Assembly: GCF_004770055.1 (NCBI RefSeq)
Contig: NZ_RQEP01000005.1
Span: 744,001-808,000, forward strand
Reading direction: 5' to 3'
Length of the DNA: 64,000 bases
Origin: Leptospira semungkisensis
Lineage (GTDB): Bacteria; Spirochaetota; Leptospiria; Leptospirales; Leptospiraceae
Part shown: piece by piece, positions 53,462 through 63,677 of the stretch
Position numbering within the stretch: position 1 is the first letter of the stretch
How the letters are laid out: each line of letters starts with the position of its first letter
The notes under the pieces: model-generated
The model's database searches: none
Told to the model about the DNA's origin: nothing
What the model saw: the letters and a program-made list of their open reading frames with translations, nothing else
Translations under genes and position numbers: made by a program

Positions 53462-55377
53462 AGGCCCTCGAAAGGGTTGATCGGCTCGATCGAAATATTT
53501 CCCGCCTAGACCGGATCATTCGTAAAGAAGAATCCAACTTATCCTATCTCTCCGCATTTCGTCTTCTTGCATTCTTTAGCTTTGCTTCTTGGATCATAGG
53601 TGTATATCTACTTCGACTAGACTCGGAGTTATACTATTTACCTTCGATCTTGATACTCGCAGGTTTCTATAAACTTCTATCTCTTTATCAGGACCATAAG
53701 GATAGGATTCGAAGATTAAAAGTTTGGATGGATTTTCTAAAGACCCAAAAGGCTCGGATTCTTTTGGATGCAAAATCTTACCCCAAAGTAAAGAAGGAAT
53801 ATTATAAAAATCTATTATTAGAATCCGATCTTCCTCCTTGGACGAAAGATCTGGATTTCCTTGGAGAAAAGGGAATATTCTCTCGGATCGATACTACGGT
53901 GCTTCCTAAATCCAACTCAGGATTCTTGAAATACTTTTTAGAGAAGAAAGAAGAAGGTAAGATCCGAGCCCGACAATCCGCTGTCCAAAATCTTTCCTCC
54001 AAGCAAAAGACCCTGCAAAAACTCTTAAGGCAATTGAGACTCTATGAGGCCTCTTTTCCCGCTCGCAAAGATGGAGAAGAAGAGAAACTTCCTTCTTACA
54101 TTCCTAAATTCAAAAGCATTTCCTCTGAAAGATCAGGTCAGGAAAAACAGGACTTTCCATTTCATTTATTCGCAGATAAGCCTTCTGGTTTTTGGACCTT
54201 AGCGCTTGGAGGAATCGGAAGTGTGATCCGCTTTCTATTTCCGGTTTGGGTGATCCTTGTTTGGATCTTAGTGATCGGAAGCTTTCTCTTCGGTCAGACT
54301 TGGGGTTTTGGATTCTTCTTATTGAATCTGTCCTTCTTTGGATTCTATAGAGGTGCTTCCCTCAAAATGATTCAACCTCTCGCGGAAGATTGGGAGACCT
54401 TGGACGAATTGGGAAAGCTTCTTTCATATCTTCGCTCTGTACAAATGAGTTCTGTCCAGGGGCAAACATATTTAGCGGACTGGACTCGAAAGGATTTTCA
54501 TACGTATTGGAAAAGATTGAAAAAGATTGCGAACTTAGCCGCTTATACTCAATCTCCTTTGGCTCATAGTCTCTTAAATGTTCTTTTTCTTTTTGATCTT
54601 TGGGTCTGGAGAAGATATGCGAATTGGTGGAAGGAAAGAGGAGAATCCGTTCTTTCTGCTTTTGAAGATTTGGCAGAACTGGATTCCTTGCTGCCCTTAG
54701 CCAATTTGAAATGGATAGATACTGATTTCAATTTTCCTATATTAGAAAAAGAAAATGGATCCACTTCTAATATCAGCGCAAAGAGTTTAGTCCATCCACT
54801 GATCCCTTTTGATAAAAGGATCTCTAACAGTCTAGACCCTATAATCCCCGGAAAACTTCTACTCCTGACTGGTTCCAATATGTCGGGTAAGACTACATAC
54901 CTAAGAGCATTAGGAATTTGCGGAATCTTTGCCATGGCAGGAGGACCGGTTCCTGCTTTAGAATTCAAGACACCGATATTAGAAGTGTATTCTAGTATTC
55001 GAAACGAAGACTCTGTCGACGAAGGAATCTCTTTCTTTTATGCGGAAGTTCGTCGTTTAGGAAATATTCTACAAGAAGTTTCTAAAAGAGAAAATGCTAG
55101 TTTGGTTTTGTTGGACGAAATTTTAAAAGGAACCAATTCGAGAGAACGGACGATAGCCTGCAAAGGAATTCTGAATAAATTAAGGGAATATAATGTATTC
55201 GGAATGATCACTACTCATGATCTAGAACTGGCCGATTTGGCCGACCTATCCCTCTTTCATTTTAGAGAAGAGATAAAAGACGGAAAAATGACCTTTGACT
55301 ATAAGATCCGAGCCGGTGTAGTCCAATCCAGCAATGCATTGGAAGTTTTACGTTTAGAAGGCTTAGATATAAGCTAG
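53458..55377 (+). CDS. Membrane-anchored MutS-family ATPase
   Basis: A 639-residue protein. Its C-terminal third is a MutS ATPase domain: Walker [14 protein letters not shown] near 471-483, [20 protein letters not shown], Walker [17 protein letters not shown] and [11 protein letters not shown]. Upstream there is no mismatch-recognition domain; instead there are hydrophobic helices near 40-90 ([15 protein letters not shown]) and 255-300 ([17 protein letters not shown]) separated by a charged coiled-coil stretch. It is thus unlikely to be classic mismatch repair. The ATG overlaps the 77-aa gene stop by four bases. Confidence 0.82.
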   Translation: MKALERVDRLDRNISRLDRIIRKEESNLSYLSAFRLLAFFSFASWIIGVYLLRLDSELYYLPSILILAGFYKLLSLYQDHKDRIRRLKVWMDFLKTQKARILLDAKSYPKVKKEYYKNLLLESDLPPWTKDLDFLGEKGIFSRIDTTVLPKSNSGFLKYFLEKKEEGKIRARQSAVQNLSSKQKTLQKLLRQLRLYEASFPARKDGEEEKLPSYIPKFKSISSERSGQEKQDFPFHLFADKPSGFWTLALGGIGSVIRFLFPVWVILVWILVIGSFLFGQTWGFGFFLLNLSFFGFYRGASLKMIQPLAEDWETLDELGKLLSYLRSVQMSSVQGQTYLADWTRKDFHTYWKRLKKIANLAAYTQSPLAHSLLNVLFLFDLWVWRRYANWWKERGESVLSAFEDLAELDSLLPLANLKWIDTDFNFPILEKENGSTSNISAKSLVHPLIPFDKRISNSLDPIIPGKLLLLTGSNMSGKTTYLRALGICGIFAMAGGPVPALEFKTPILEVYSSIRNEDSVDEGISFFYAEVRRLGNILQEVSKRENASLVLLDEILKGTNSRERTIACKGILNKLREYNVFGMITTHDLELADLADLSLFHFREEIKDGKMTFDYKIRAGVVQSSNALEVLRLEGLDIS

Positions 55378-55532
55378 CTCAATCTAAGTTTTTCTTTTCT
55401 TATCAAAATCGGACCCTGGTCGCGATACTTAAGTCCATCTGCTTGTTTCGATTAACAAGTTTTCATCCAAGTCCGTTTCTATTTTTGTCTTGCCCCCGAG
55501 ACTGAGAATGAAAACTAATAAATTAGATAAGA

Positions 55533-57503
55533 ATGAAAAGATTACCAACGAATCTAAAGCTGATCGGCGGTTACGCGATCTATTTCGAACTGATTCTAAT
55601 TATATATAAGATAGCTTTTCTTTGGGTCTATGCTTATCGCTTAGAAGGCGCATCCGTCAGCGAGGTGCTTCTTGCGATTCTAGTCGGTTTTCGTTTTGAT
55701 ATTTCCGTGATCGCAATGCTTTTAGGGCTGTTTGCGTTTCTATCAAGCCTTCCTTATTTGAATCGTTATAAATTCTTTCATTTCATCTGGGGCTACTTTC
55801 CGATCCTGATTGGGATCTGGCTTATCTCGCATTTGATTGCTGATATCGTTTATTTTGAGAATGCAAACAAGCATATCGGATATGAAGGTTTTGTATTTAT
55901 AGGCAAGGACATGGGAGTGATCCTAAAATCCGCCTTTGAGAATAATCCTCTCTTGGCTGTCGTTGCTTGTCTTCTTCTCTTAGTTTTCTTACCGCTATCT
56001 ACAGTTTTATTCTTAAGATACAATCCTTATAGATATAACCCTGAGAATTGGAAACGAGATACGTTCTTATCAGCTGTTATCTTAGTTGTTGTTATCTTCG
56101 CGATTCGAGGAGGAATACAAGAAACTCCTTTGAGAGCGAGTAACGCGATCGTTTCGGGACATTCTTTCGTAAACAATATCGCTTTGAACGGCGTGTTCAC
56201 TTCGATCATGGATTTGAAGAGCCAATCCATCCCGAACTATCTTAAGTTCGAGAGAGAAGAGGCGATCCGAATCGTAAAGGAAGATGTTTCTTACGAAGGT
56301 GCCGAGTTTGTAGGAAAAAAATATCCTTTGCTTAGAAAGCAAAAGGAAACGAATCCAGGCAAGCCTCCTAATATTGTTCTCATTCTTTTGGAGAATTGGA
56401 CAGGTAAGTTTATCGATCCGATCAGTGACGGAAAAATTTCCGGAAAAGAGCTGACTCCGAATTTCAATCGTCTTCTTCGTAAAGGAAGATTTTATACTCG
56501 TTTCTTTGCTTCAGGAGGAAGGACGACTAACGGAATGATGTCAGTCCTTACTGGATTTCCGGATCGTCCAGGATTGACTGTGGTCAGAACTCACCAAGTA
56601 TTGGGAAATTTTTCGGGTATCGGAAATATCTTCAAGGACTTGGGCTATGAGACTTTCTTCGTAACTGGAGGGGATCTGAGTTTCGATAATAAGGCGACTC
56701 TCATGCCTCACTGGGGTTTTGACACTGTACTTGGAAAAAAAGAAATAGCTGCATTCAATAAATTTAAAATAGGTGCCTGGGGCTACGATGATGCAGACGT
56801 TCTGGAGGTCTTGCATGAAAAGATCTCTCAGTCCAAGAAACCTTTCTTAGGTGTATCTCTTACACTTTCTACTCACTATCCCTATAGAGCTCCCGATTCT
56901 AAGTTCAGAATCTTTGGTGAAGATGAAAGGGATTTTGAATATCTGAATGTTTATCATTATGCGGATTGGGCGATTCAGGACTTTATGAATCGAGCGGAGA
57001 AGTCCAAGTATTTCGATAATACGATCTTTGTTTTCGTGGCAGATCACACTCATCATAGATACTTGGATTACTATGAAGATAGAAATATTCCGTTCTTGAT
57101 CTATGCGCCAGGTAAGATCAAGCCGGCCATAGACAATCGAAATGCTTCTCAGTTAGATGTGATCCCTACAATTTTAGGTTTAGTAGGAAAAGAGACTTAC
57201 TTCTCCGCAATGGGCCGTAACCTTCTTTCACCTCAGAGAACAGAGTCTGCATACTTTGCTTATGGAAATCTAATCGGCTGGATCGAATCTAGTTTATTCT
57301 ATATTCATTTCGTAGATGGAAATCGAAATCTAAAGTACTCTGCAATCGGACCAAGAGGAGAAGTGACTCTTTGCGAAACGGATCCTAAGGTCTGCGAATC
57401 GCATTTTCGTAAGGCGAGTGCCTTCTTGAATTTGAGCCATGAATTGATGAATCAGAATCAGATCTTTCCTACGAAAGAAGAACTCCAAAAGAAAGAGTTC
57501 TAA
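55533..57503 (+). CDS. LtaS-like membrane sulfatase-fold enzyme
   Basis: A 656-residue protein with five or so N-terminal helices (1-200) and an extracytoplasmic alkaline-phosphatase/sulfatase-fold domain (about 275-580). The first metal site is in IVLILLENWTGKF, the nucleophile region is GGRTTNGMMSVLTGFP with Thr331 or Thr332, and later ligands lie in VADHTHHRYLDYY. LtaS relatives move phosphoglycerol or phosphoethanolamine groups onto envelope glycans or lipids. Leptospires lack lipoteichoic acid, so another envelope target is likely. The ATG at 55533 is used. It is convergent with the AsmA-like gene, the two stops being directly adjacent. Confidence 0.87.
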   Translation: MKRLPTNLKLIGGYAIYFELILIIYKIAFLWVYAYRLEGASVSEVLLAILVGFRFDISVIAMLLGLFAFLSSLPYLNRYKFFHFIWGYFPILIGIWLISHLIADIVYFENANKHIGYEGFVFIGKDMGVILKSAFENNPLLAVVACLLLLVFLPLSTVLFLRYNPYRYNPENWKRDTFLSAVILVVVIFAIRGGIQETPLRASNAIVSGHSFVNNIALNGVFTSIMDLKSQSIPNYLKFEREEAIRIVKEDVSYEGAEFVGKKYPLLRKQKETNPGKPPNIVLILLENWTGKFIDPISDGKISGKELTPNFNRLLRKGRFYTRFFASGGRTTNGMMSVLTGFPDRPGLTVVRTHQVLGNFSGIGNIFKDLGYETFFVTGGDLSFDNKATLMPHWGFDTVLGKKEIAAFNKFKIGAWGYDDADVLEVLHEKISQSKKPFLGVSLTLSTHYPYRAPDSKFRIFGEDERDFEYLNVYHYADWAIQDFMNRAEKSKYFDNTIFVFVADHTHHRYLDYYEDRNIPFLIYAPGKIKPAIDNRNASQLDVIPTILGLVGKETYFSAMGRNLLSPQRTESAYFAYGNLIGWIESSLFYIHFVDGNRNLKYSAIGPRGEVTLCETDPKVCESHFRKASAFLNLSHELMNQNQIFPTKEELQKKEF

Positions 57504-59567
57504 TCATTTCTCTTTCGGTTTTTTAGGATCAGGTTCGGAGCTGCCTCCGCCAAATAAGCTTGTAACTCCGTCCCAAAGATCTCTTACATATTCCCCGATG
57601 ACGGAGCCTGCGACTCCACCTGCATAAGGTCCGCCTAAAGGAATGAGATAGGGGCCGAGCAAAGTCATCCCAGTATAAATACTTCCTAACCAGATTGGGT
57701 CTACATAAGGAATGCTTTTGCCGAAAGTTCCAGCATATATAATAGGAACGTGAAGTCCTTTACCTAGATACTTTCCACCGAGCCGAAGATGCAATCTCAT
57801 ATCTATCTTCTTATCGAAACCTAGACTTCCTCTTCCATCTACGTCCATTCCACTGTCAGAGATCTCTAGTTTCAAATTAGGAAAGAACATCTGATTGCCG
57901 GATACTTTTACATCCGACTTGAGAGAAGTGAATTGCAGTTTTCTTCCATCGACTCCTTTTAAAGCTATCAGCTTTCCGACAGTATTCAAGACCGGGATCA
58001 TGAAGTTCGCATAACCGAGAAGCTCTCCGTTTTGCACAGTAATGCTGCCATTGCCTTTCATGTTGGAGAATAATTCAGTGACCGAATCCTTGGAGTGATC
58101 TCGAATAGAAGTTTCAAAAGAGAACCAACTGGATAATTCTCCGATCATCACTCTTTCCGATACGTACGGAAGAAGGACACGATCCACCTGCAATCTATGT
58201 GCATCTCCTTCTACTTCCATGCGAGGGATCTTAGGATAGATCTTTGCCTTTCCTAAAATTTCTCCATTATAGATGTATGCATGGAATTTGGGAATGGAAA
58301 GCAATGGATCCACATATTTCGCTTCTAAGCTGATATAAGGAAATCTATGTTTGAATGCGAAGAAATTATTCAGCTCACCGGTAAAGTAAAAGATTCCTGG
58401 CGGTGAGTTAGGGTCGAATAGATCGTCCTTTACTTGGAATAGTTTTCCAAGCTTTAGAATATTATGATAATCTCCGTATTCGGATTTAATATAAAATTGG
58501 CCAAGGCTTCTGTTCTTCCAGTTTACGCTTCCTTTCGCGCTTATCTTAGCTACTCCCTCCCATAGACCTTCTATGAAAGGAAATGCGATTTTCTGTTGCA
58601 GAGGATCCAGATCGAAATCGGCATTTAATTTTATATTTCCAAAAGGGAGACCGCCTTTATAGGCCAGATCTTTGATTTGGTTTCTTACTCTAAAACTAAA
58701 TATATTTCCTTCTTCTTTATAGACCTCTATTCGTCCCGAAACCTTGGTTTTGGAAAAGTCGGCCAATGGAAATACAAAGAATAGATCTCTCAGAAGTGAA
58801 AGAGATAGATCGTCGATTTTTAGAACGGCAGAGAACTTTGCCTTTTCTAAATCCCAAGGAAACTTAAGAAGAGCTCCGGAAAATTCTAGGTCTATAGGTT
58901 GATCATCGATAGATCCGTTGAATACTATGTCCAGATCAGTTTCGTAAAAAGAAACGGATGCCTTAGACTTACTGAAATAGACCTTATAATTCCGATCGTG
59001 ATTGTCTTCTCTGTATTCGAAAGTGAAATTATTGACTTCAAGATTCTTTAAAGCTGCGGAAATAAAATCGCTGGCACTCAGACCTATTTTCGAATTCACA
59101 TCGTCTAGAAGTATCTTGACATTGGTCCTGACTTCTTTTTCCTTCTCTTTGTCTTTTAAATATTCTTGAAGGTCAAAGGAGCCGTCTTTTCTTCTTTGAA
59201 GATAAAGAGATCCTCCGTTGATCGATATATCTCTGATCTCTATTTTTCTTTTTAAAAGTCCGAACCATGAAATATCAATATCAACTTTGTCGCTGACTGC
59301 GATAAGTACAGAATTCTTTCGGATCTCGATCTGATTCAATTCTATACCAGGAAAAGGAAAAATGTAGAGATCGGATTGAGCTACTTGGATATCGAGTCCA
59401 GTAGAACTTCTAAGTTGGTTTAGTATGAATTCCTTATATACTTCTTTCTTTTCAACGAAGGGAATATATATGATCAGAGAAAATATTACGAAGAAGAATG
59501 CAATGAGCGTAACATAACGGATTTTCTTTTCTTCGAGATAGCCGTTGATTACATCCCAGGAGCGCAT
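57504..59567 (-). CDS. AsmA-family envelope protein
   Basis: A 687-residue protein. One membrane helix at about 17-36 (YVTLIAFFFVIFSLIIYIPF) anchors a long periplasmic beta-rich region. The N-terminal AsmA block is visible: GLDIQVAQSDLYIFPFPGIE, then ISWFGLLKRKIEIRDISING, GSLYLQRRKDGSFDL. The C-terminal half has the AsmA_2-like part (FSNMKGNGSITVQNGELLGY). AsmA-like proteins are thought to help lipid movement between the two membranes. Its stop directly adjoins the LtaS-like gene stop. It lies three bases downstream of the OppF-like gene, so it may end that operon. Confidence 0.87.
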   Translation of the reverse strand: MRSWDVINGYLEEKKIRYVTLIAFFFVIFSLIIYIPFVEKKEVYKEFILNQLRSSTGLDIQVAQSDLYIFPFPGIELNQIEIRKNSVLIAVSDKVDIDISWFGLLKRKIEIRDISINGGSLYLQRRKDGSFDLQEYLKDKEKEKEVRTNVKILLDDVNSKIGLSASDFISAALKNLEVNNFTFEYREDNHDRNYKVYFSKSKASVSFYETDLDIVFNGSIDDQPIDLEFSGALLKFPWDLEKAKFSAVLKIDDLSLSLLRDLFFVFPLADFSKTKVSGRIEVYKEEGNIFSFRVRNQIKDLAYKGGLPFGNIKLNADFDLDPLQQKIAFPFIEGLWEGVAKISAKGSVNWKNRSLGQFYIKSEYGDYHNILKLGKLFQVKDDLFDPNSPPGIFYFTGELNNFFAFKHRFPYISLEAKYVDPLLSIPKFHAYIYNGEILGKAKIYPKIPRMEVEGDAHRLQVDRVLLPYVSERVMIGELSSWFSFETSIRDHSKDSVTELFSNMKGNGSITVQNGELLGYANFMIPVLNTVGKLIALKGVDGRKLQFTSLKSDVKVSGNQMFFPNLKLEISDSGMDVDGRGSLGFDKKIDMRLHLRLGGKYLGKGLHVPIIYAGTFGKSIPYVDPIWLGSIYTGMTLLGPYLIPLGGPYAGGVAGSVIGEYVRDLWDGVTSLFGGGSSEPDPKKPKEK

Positions 59568-59570
59568 GAT

Positions 59571-60533
59571 TTAGTTTCCATCAGGAAAGTGACAAAAAGA
59601 TTTCTGTCCGTTACCGATCTCTTTCCATTTTGGGGTCTCTTGGGAGCAGATCGATTGAGCAATAGGGCATCGGGTATGGAAATGGCAACCTTTCGGTTTG
59701 TCGAGAATGCTTGGAACTTCTCCTTGCAAAGGTGACTTTTTCATCTTTCGATTTTCTACTTCGAATACGGCTCCGAACAAAGCCTTTGTATAAGGATGAG
59801 AAGGCCTTTCTACGATCTTATCTTTCGGTCCGATCTCAACGATCCTTCCTAAATACATGACTGCGATCTTGTTAGAGATGGATTTTACGATTCCTAGATC
59901 GTGAGAAACGAATAAATAGGAAAGTCCGAACTCTTCTTTGAGCTGATCCAAGAGTGAAAGAACCTGAGCTTGATTGGAAACATCCAACGCGGAAACTGCC
60001 TCGTCCAAGAGAACAAATTCTGGTTTCAAGATCAATGCTCTCGCGATCGCTATCCTTTGTCTTTGCCCTCCGGAAAATTCGTGAGGATATCTGCTCAAGA
60101 TCTCCGGAGAAAGTCCTACTTTCTCTAAAATAGTTGAGGCTTCTTTTTCCGCTTCTGAGTCGGTGTATTTTCCGTGAATGAAAAGTCCCTCAGTTAAAAT
60201 ATCCTTAATATTTCTGCGTGGATTCAAAGAAGCGTACGGATCTTGGAATACGATCTGTATTTTTTTTCTAAGAGGTAAGAAGTCCTTTTCTTTGAGGCTA
60301 AGTATTTCTTGTCCTTGAAAGAAGATGGAGCCCGAATCAGGTTTTAATAAGCGAAGCACTGCTCTACCCAAAGTGGATTTGCCGCAGCCGGATTCTCCCA
60401 CGAGACTGAAGGTCTCACCCTGCTCTAGTTCTAAGCTTACATTCTCGACCGCTTTGAGCCTAGACTTTTCTCTTCCGAAAAAGGTTTCTTTTCCGTAGCT
60501 TACATGAAGATCTTTGATCTCTAAGAGGCTCAT
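59571..60533 (-). CDS. Peptide ABC importer ATPase, OppF/DppF type
   Basis: A 320-residue ATPase. Walker A is GESGCGKST from residue 46, the Q-loop is [11 protein letters not shown], the signature is [15 protein letters not shown], Walker B is [12 protein letters not shown] and the C-terminal oligopeptide-specific motif is [14 protein letters not shown]. It pairs with the OppD-like ATPase next door, which it overlaps by four bases. It is the third or fourth gene of a YejB-YejE-OppD-OppF arrangement and energises import of peptides or a related compound. Confidence 0.92.
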   Translation of the reverse strand: MSLLEIKDLHVSYGKETFFGREKSRLKAVENVSLELEQGETFSLVGESGCGKSTLGRAVLRLLKPDSGSIFFQGQEILSLKEKDFLPLRKKIQIVFQDPYASLNPRRNIKDILTEGLFIHGKYTDSEAEKEASTILEKVGLSPEILSRYPHEFSGGQRQRIAIARALILKPEFVLLDEAVSALDVSNQAQVLSLLDQLKEEFGLSYLFVSHDLGIVKSISNKIAVMYLGRIVEIGPKDKIVERPSHPYTKALFGAVFEVENRKMKKSPLQGEVPSILDKPKGCHFHTRCPIAQSICSQETPKWKEIGNGQKSFCHFPDGN

Positions 60534-61522
60534 ACCGCGGCCTCCTTCTTATCATCTAAGAAGCAAGCAGAGAGATGCTTATGTGCATTCCGATCTTTTA
60601 ATATAGGTTTCGAGTTCTCGCATTCCCCGAAGGTATATCTGCAGCGATTCGAATAATGACATCCCTTAGGATAATTTCCGGGAGAAGGGACCCTGCCTTC
60701 TATAGGCTTGAAGACACCTGTTTTTGCAAATTGAGACGGTAGAGAATTCAATAGGTCTTTCGTATAAGGGTGAGAAGGATGATCGAGCACGTCATCTACA
60801 GTTCCGATCTCAGCAATTCTTCCCGCATAAAGAACGCAGATCCTATCTGCAATATGACTGACCAAACCGAAATCATGAGAGATAAATAGCACGGAAAGAC
60901 TTAGTTTCTCTTTCAATCTCAAAAGAAGATCCACAAGTTGAGCTTGGACAGTAACATCCAAGGCCGAAGTAGGTTCGTCAGCAATCAGCAATTCAGGATC
61001 GCACATGAGAGACATACCGATTCCAACTCTCTGTAGGATCCCACCACTCAATTGATGTGGATAGCAGTTCATCCGCATCTTTATATCAGTGATTCCCACA
61101 GAAGCTAAAAGATATTCGGCTTTTTCTTCCGCTTCTTTACGGCTTCCTAATTCATGAGATAGAAATGCTTCGCACATTTGCTCCTTGATCTTTAGCAAAG
61201 GATTTAATGCGGAGAAGGGCTCTTGAAAAATATACGCGATCTTATTTCCTCGAATATTCCTCAAGGTATCTGAGCTTGCTTTCAATAGATCCTTATCCTC
61301 GAATAGCACTTCTCCTTTGGAATAACGGAAAAGATTCAATGGAAGAAGTTTGGTTAATGCAACGGAACAAACCGATTTACCACAACCTGACTCGCCGACC
61401 AAAGCAAGCGTCTCTCCCTTCTTAATATCAAAAGAGATATTCTCCAATAGAGGAACGTACTGTCCTTCTTTTAGGAGTTCTAGATTAAGATCGTTTACTG
61501 TTAGAATGTTTTCTCGATTCAT
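60530..61522 (-). CDS. Peptide ABC importer ATPase, OppD/DppD type
   Basis: A 330-residue ATPase. Walker A is GESGCGKSV, the Q-loop is [11 protein letters not shown], the signature is [15 protein letters not shown] (Ile where Met is usual), Walker B is [12 protein letters not shown] and the C-terminal motif is [14 protein letters not shown]. It forms a heterodimer with the OppF-like ATPase downstream. In E. coli these two are fused as YejF; here they are separate genes with four-base overlaps on both sides. Confidence 0.92.
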   Translation of the reverse strand: MNRENILTVNDLNLELLKEGQYVPLLENISFDIKKGETLALVGESGCGKSVCSVALTKLLPLNLFRYSKGEVLFEDKDLLKASSDTLRNIRGNKIAYIFQEPFSALNPLLKIKEQMCEAFLSHELGSRKEAEEKAEYLLASVGITDIKMRMNCYPHQLSGGILQRVGIGMSLMCDPELLIADEPTSALDVTVQAQLVDLLLRLKEKLSLSVLFISHDFGLVSHIADRICVLYAGRIAEIGTVDDVLDHPSHPYTKDLLNSLPSQFAKTGVFKPIEGRVPSPGNYPKGCHYSNRCRYTFGECENSKPILKDRNAHKHLSACFLDDKKEAAV

Positions 61523-62556
61523 TCGTATACGACCTTATCCTTAGAATCAAAAGAATCTCGGATCCCTTCTCCTACGAAAGAAGATAGTAAAATCGTAAGT
61601 GCAAGAGCGATAGAAGGGAATCCAATCAGCCACCAGGCTCTGATATTTTCTCTTCCTTGGCTGATCATTTCTCCCCAAGAAGGATTCGGCGCAGGGATTC
61701 CATAACCCAAGAAGTCTAACGCGCTTAGGATGGAAATCGCTCCGATCAATGTGAATGGTAGAAATGTAACCAAAGGAGTAAGCGCGTTCGGTAGAATATG
61801 ATTTCTCATGATCTTCCAAGAGCTGACACCTAAGGCCCTTGCAGCATCCACATATGTAAGCGTTTTGGATCTATAAAATTCTCCGCGCATGTACATGCTA
61901 ATTCCGATCCAACTCAATGCGGAGTACGTAACTCCCAATACGACGAATCCTCTTCCGAAAAAGGAACCCATGATCAGGATCAAATATAAGAATGGAATTG
62001 CAGAGAGTATTTCGATAAATCTCTGTATGATGATATCCGTTCTTTTTCCGTAATAACCTTGGATCCCTCCGATCATAGTGCCGAAAAGGAATTCTATAAA
62101 AACTAAAATCAGTCCGAAACTAAGCGAATTCCTATATGCATAAAAGATGCGAGTGAATACGTCTCTTCCTCTATCATCGGTTCCCAACCAATGCTTTGTG
62201 TTCGGAGCAGAAGGAGGATTATCATCCTTCTCCATAGTTTCTAAGCTGTCTTCGTTGTATCCGTAGGATACCGGAGGAAAAAGGATCCAATTGTTTCCAT
62301 TCAGGAAATCTTCTCTACTAGAGAGCCTTTTATAATTTGTAGGAGAAAGCTCCGTGCCTCCGAAATCCTTGTCGGTATAATAGAAAAAGATCGGAAATTT
62401 CCAGGAATGCGAATAGGAAACAATCCAAGGTTGATTATTAACTAGGATAGGAGCAAATAAAGAAACTCCGTAAGAAATTCCTAAGACCCAAAGAGAGATC
62501 CAAGCCTTTCTATTCGCTTTAAATTTTTCGAATCTTCTTTTGAATAAGGAATTCAT
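61519..62556 (-). CDS. yejE: ABC importer permease, YejE type
   Basis: A permease of about 345 residues. The N-terminal [20 protein letters not shown] helix and the long periplasmic stretch ([20 protein letters not shown]) are typical of YejE. The core has six helices with the coupling motif EAA-like [20 protein letters not shown]. The ATG at 62556 overlaps the YejB stop as ATGA, which I prefer to a TTG-type start at 62595. It is the second permease of the importer. Confidence 0.9.
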   Translation of the reverse strand: MNSLFKRRFEKFKANRKAWISLWVLGISYGVSLFAPILVNNQPWIVSYSHSWKFPIFFYYTDKDFGGTELSPTNYKRLSSREDFLNGNNWILFPPVSYGYNEDSLETMEKDDNPPSAPNTKHWLGTDDRGRDVFTRIFYAYRNSLSFGLILVFIEFLFGTMIGGIQGYYGKRTDIIIQRFIEILSAIPFLYLILIMGSFFGRGFVVLGVTYSALSWIGISMYMRGEFYRSKTLTYVDAARALGVSSWKIMRNHILPNALTPLVTFLPFTLIGAISILSALDFLGYGIPAPNPSWGEMISQGRENIRAWWLIGFPSIALALTILLSSFVGEGIRDSFDSKDKVVYE

Positions 62557-63566
62557 GCTTCGAAATTGATCCTTGGATCGATGAGTACGTAACAAAGATC
62601 CGAGAGAATATTCCCGACTAAAGAAAGAAGACTTTGTATGAGAAGAAGTCCCATCATCAGATCCGTATCTCTTTCTGTCACTGCCTGAAAGCTAAGAAGT
62701 CCGATCCCGTCGATACTAAACACAAGTTCTATGATCAATGAGCCCGCGAGTATCAGACTTAAATTGGAACCGAACCCTGTCGCAATCGGGATCAAGCTGT
62801 TTCTGAATGCATGCTTATAGATCGCATCCTTAAAGGAGAGTCCTTTTGACATTGCAGTTCGAACATATTCTTTGGAGATCTGATCCAAGAGAGAATTTTT
62901 CATCAGTAAAGTAAGAACCGCAAAAGAACTCGCAACATAGCAGATTACCGGAAGGAACATGTGCTCCAACCGGTCTGCTATTTGTTCGAAGAAGCCTAAG
63001 CTTTCATATTCGTCGGAGATCTCGTGTCCCAATGGAAACCAGGAGAAAACTTCTCCCGAGGCAAACACAAAGAGTAAAAGCATGGATAACGCGAATACCG
63101 GGATTGAGTAAGCGATCAAAATAATAATGCTCGTGCTATTATCAAAACTCTCTCCGCTTCGGATCGCTTTCGTAATGCCGAGAGGTATGCAGATTAAATA
63201 CGAGATCAGGAATCCTGAAAGTCCGAACGTGAGAGATACCGGGATCTTTTCAAAGATCAGTTCGTCTACTGGACGAGAATGAAGTCTGGATTCTCCCAAG
63301 TCTAATTGAGCTACTTCGGATAGCCAATAGAGATAAGCGACAGGGAGAGGCTTGTCCAGATGGAGCTTCTTTTTGAGAAGATCGATCTCTTCGGTGCTGA
63401 TCCTTTTTGCCTGGGCGCCTTCTGCGCTGCCATAGCCTCTAAGTTTTGCGATCTCCCTTTCTAGGGGACCTCCAGGAGCGAGATGAGAAAGTATGAACAC
63501 TATGAAGGTAATCCCAAGGATCGTGGGAAGGATCAGGATCATTCTTTTTAGAAAGTAATTTCTCAT
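62553..63566 (-). CDS. yejB: ABC importer permease, YejB type
   Basis: A 337-residue permease with the YejB-like start [36 protein letters not shown]. Later helices carry the coupling motif [20 protein letters not shown]. It forms the membrane channel with YejE. It is the first gene of the operon seen here; the matching substrate-binding protein (YejA) is not adjacent, because the next gene upstream encodes a lipocalin-like protein. The ATG at 63566 is used. Confidence 0.9.
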   Translation of the reverse strand: MRNYFLKRMILILPTILGITFIVFILSHLAPGGPLEREIAKLRGYGSAEGAQAKRISTEEIDLLKKKLHLDKPLPVAYLYWLSEVAQLDLGESRLHSRPVDELIFEKIPVSLTFGLSGFLISYLICIPLGITKAIRSGESFDNSTSIIILIAYSIPVFALSMLLLFVFASGEVFSWFPLGHEISDEYESLGFFEQIADRLEHMFLPVICYVASSFAVLTLLMKNSLLDQISKEYVRTAMSKGLSFKDAIYKHAFRNSLIPIATGFGSNLSLILAGSLIIELVFSIDGIGLLSFQAVTERDTDLMMGLLLIQSLLSLVGNILSDLCYVLIDPRINFEA

Positions 63567-63591
63567 CTTTATTCGGGCCCTGCTTTGCGGG

Positions 63592-63607
63592 TGTAGGAGG
63601 TCCTACA
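63592..63607. repeat. Short inverted repeat in the yejB leader
   Basis: TGTAGGA and TCCTACA flank two G, 25 bases before the yejB start. Similar TGTAGGA-type palindromes are, from memory, common between genes in some leptospires; no second copy was seen in this window. Confidence 0.4.
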
Positions 63608-63677
63608 GAATCCAACAATCTTCTCCGTCCGCATTTACGGATAAAGATTTTTTCTTAGGATTCGGTCGATGAAATTT

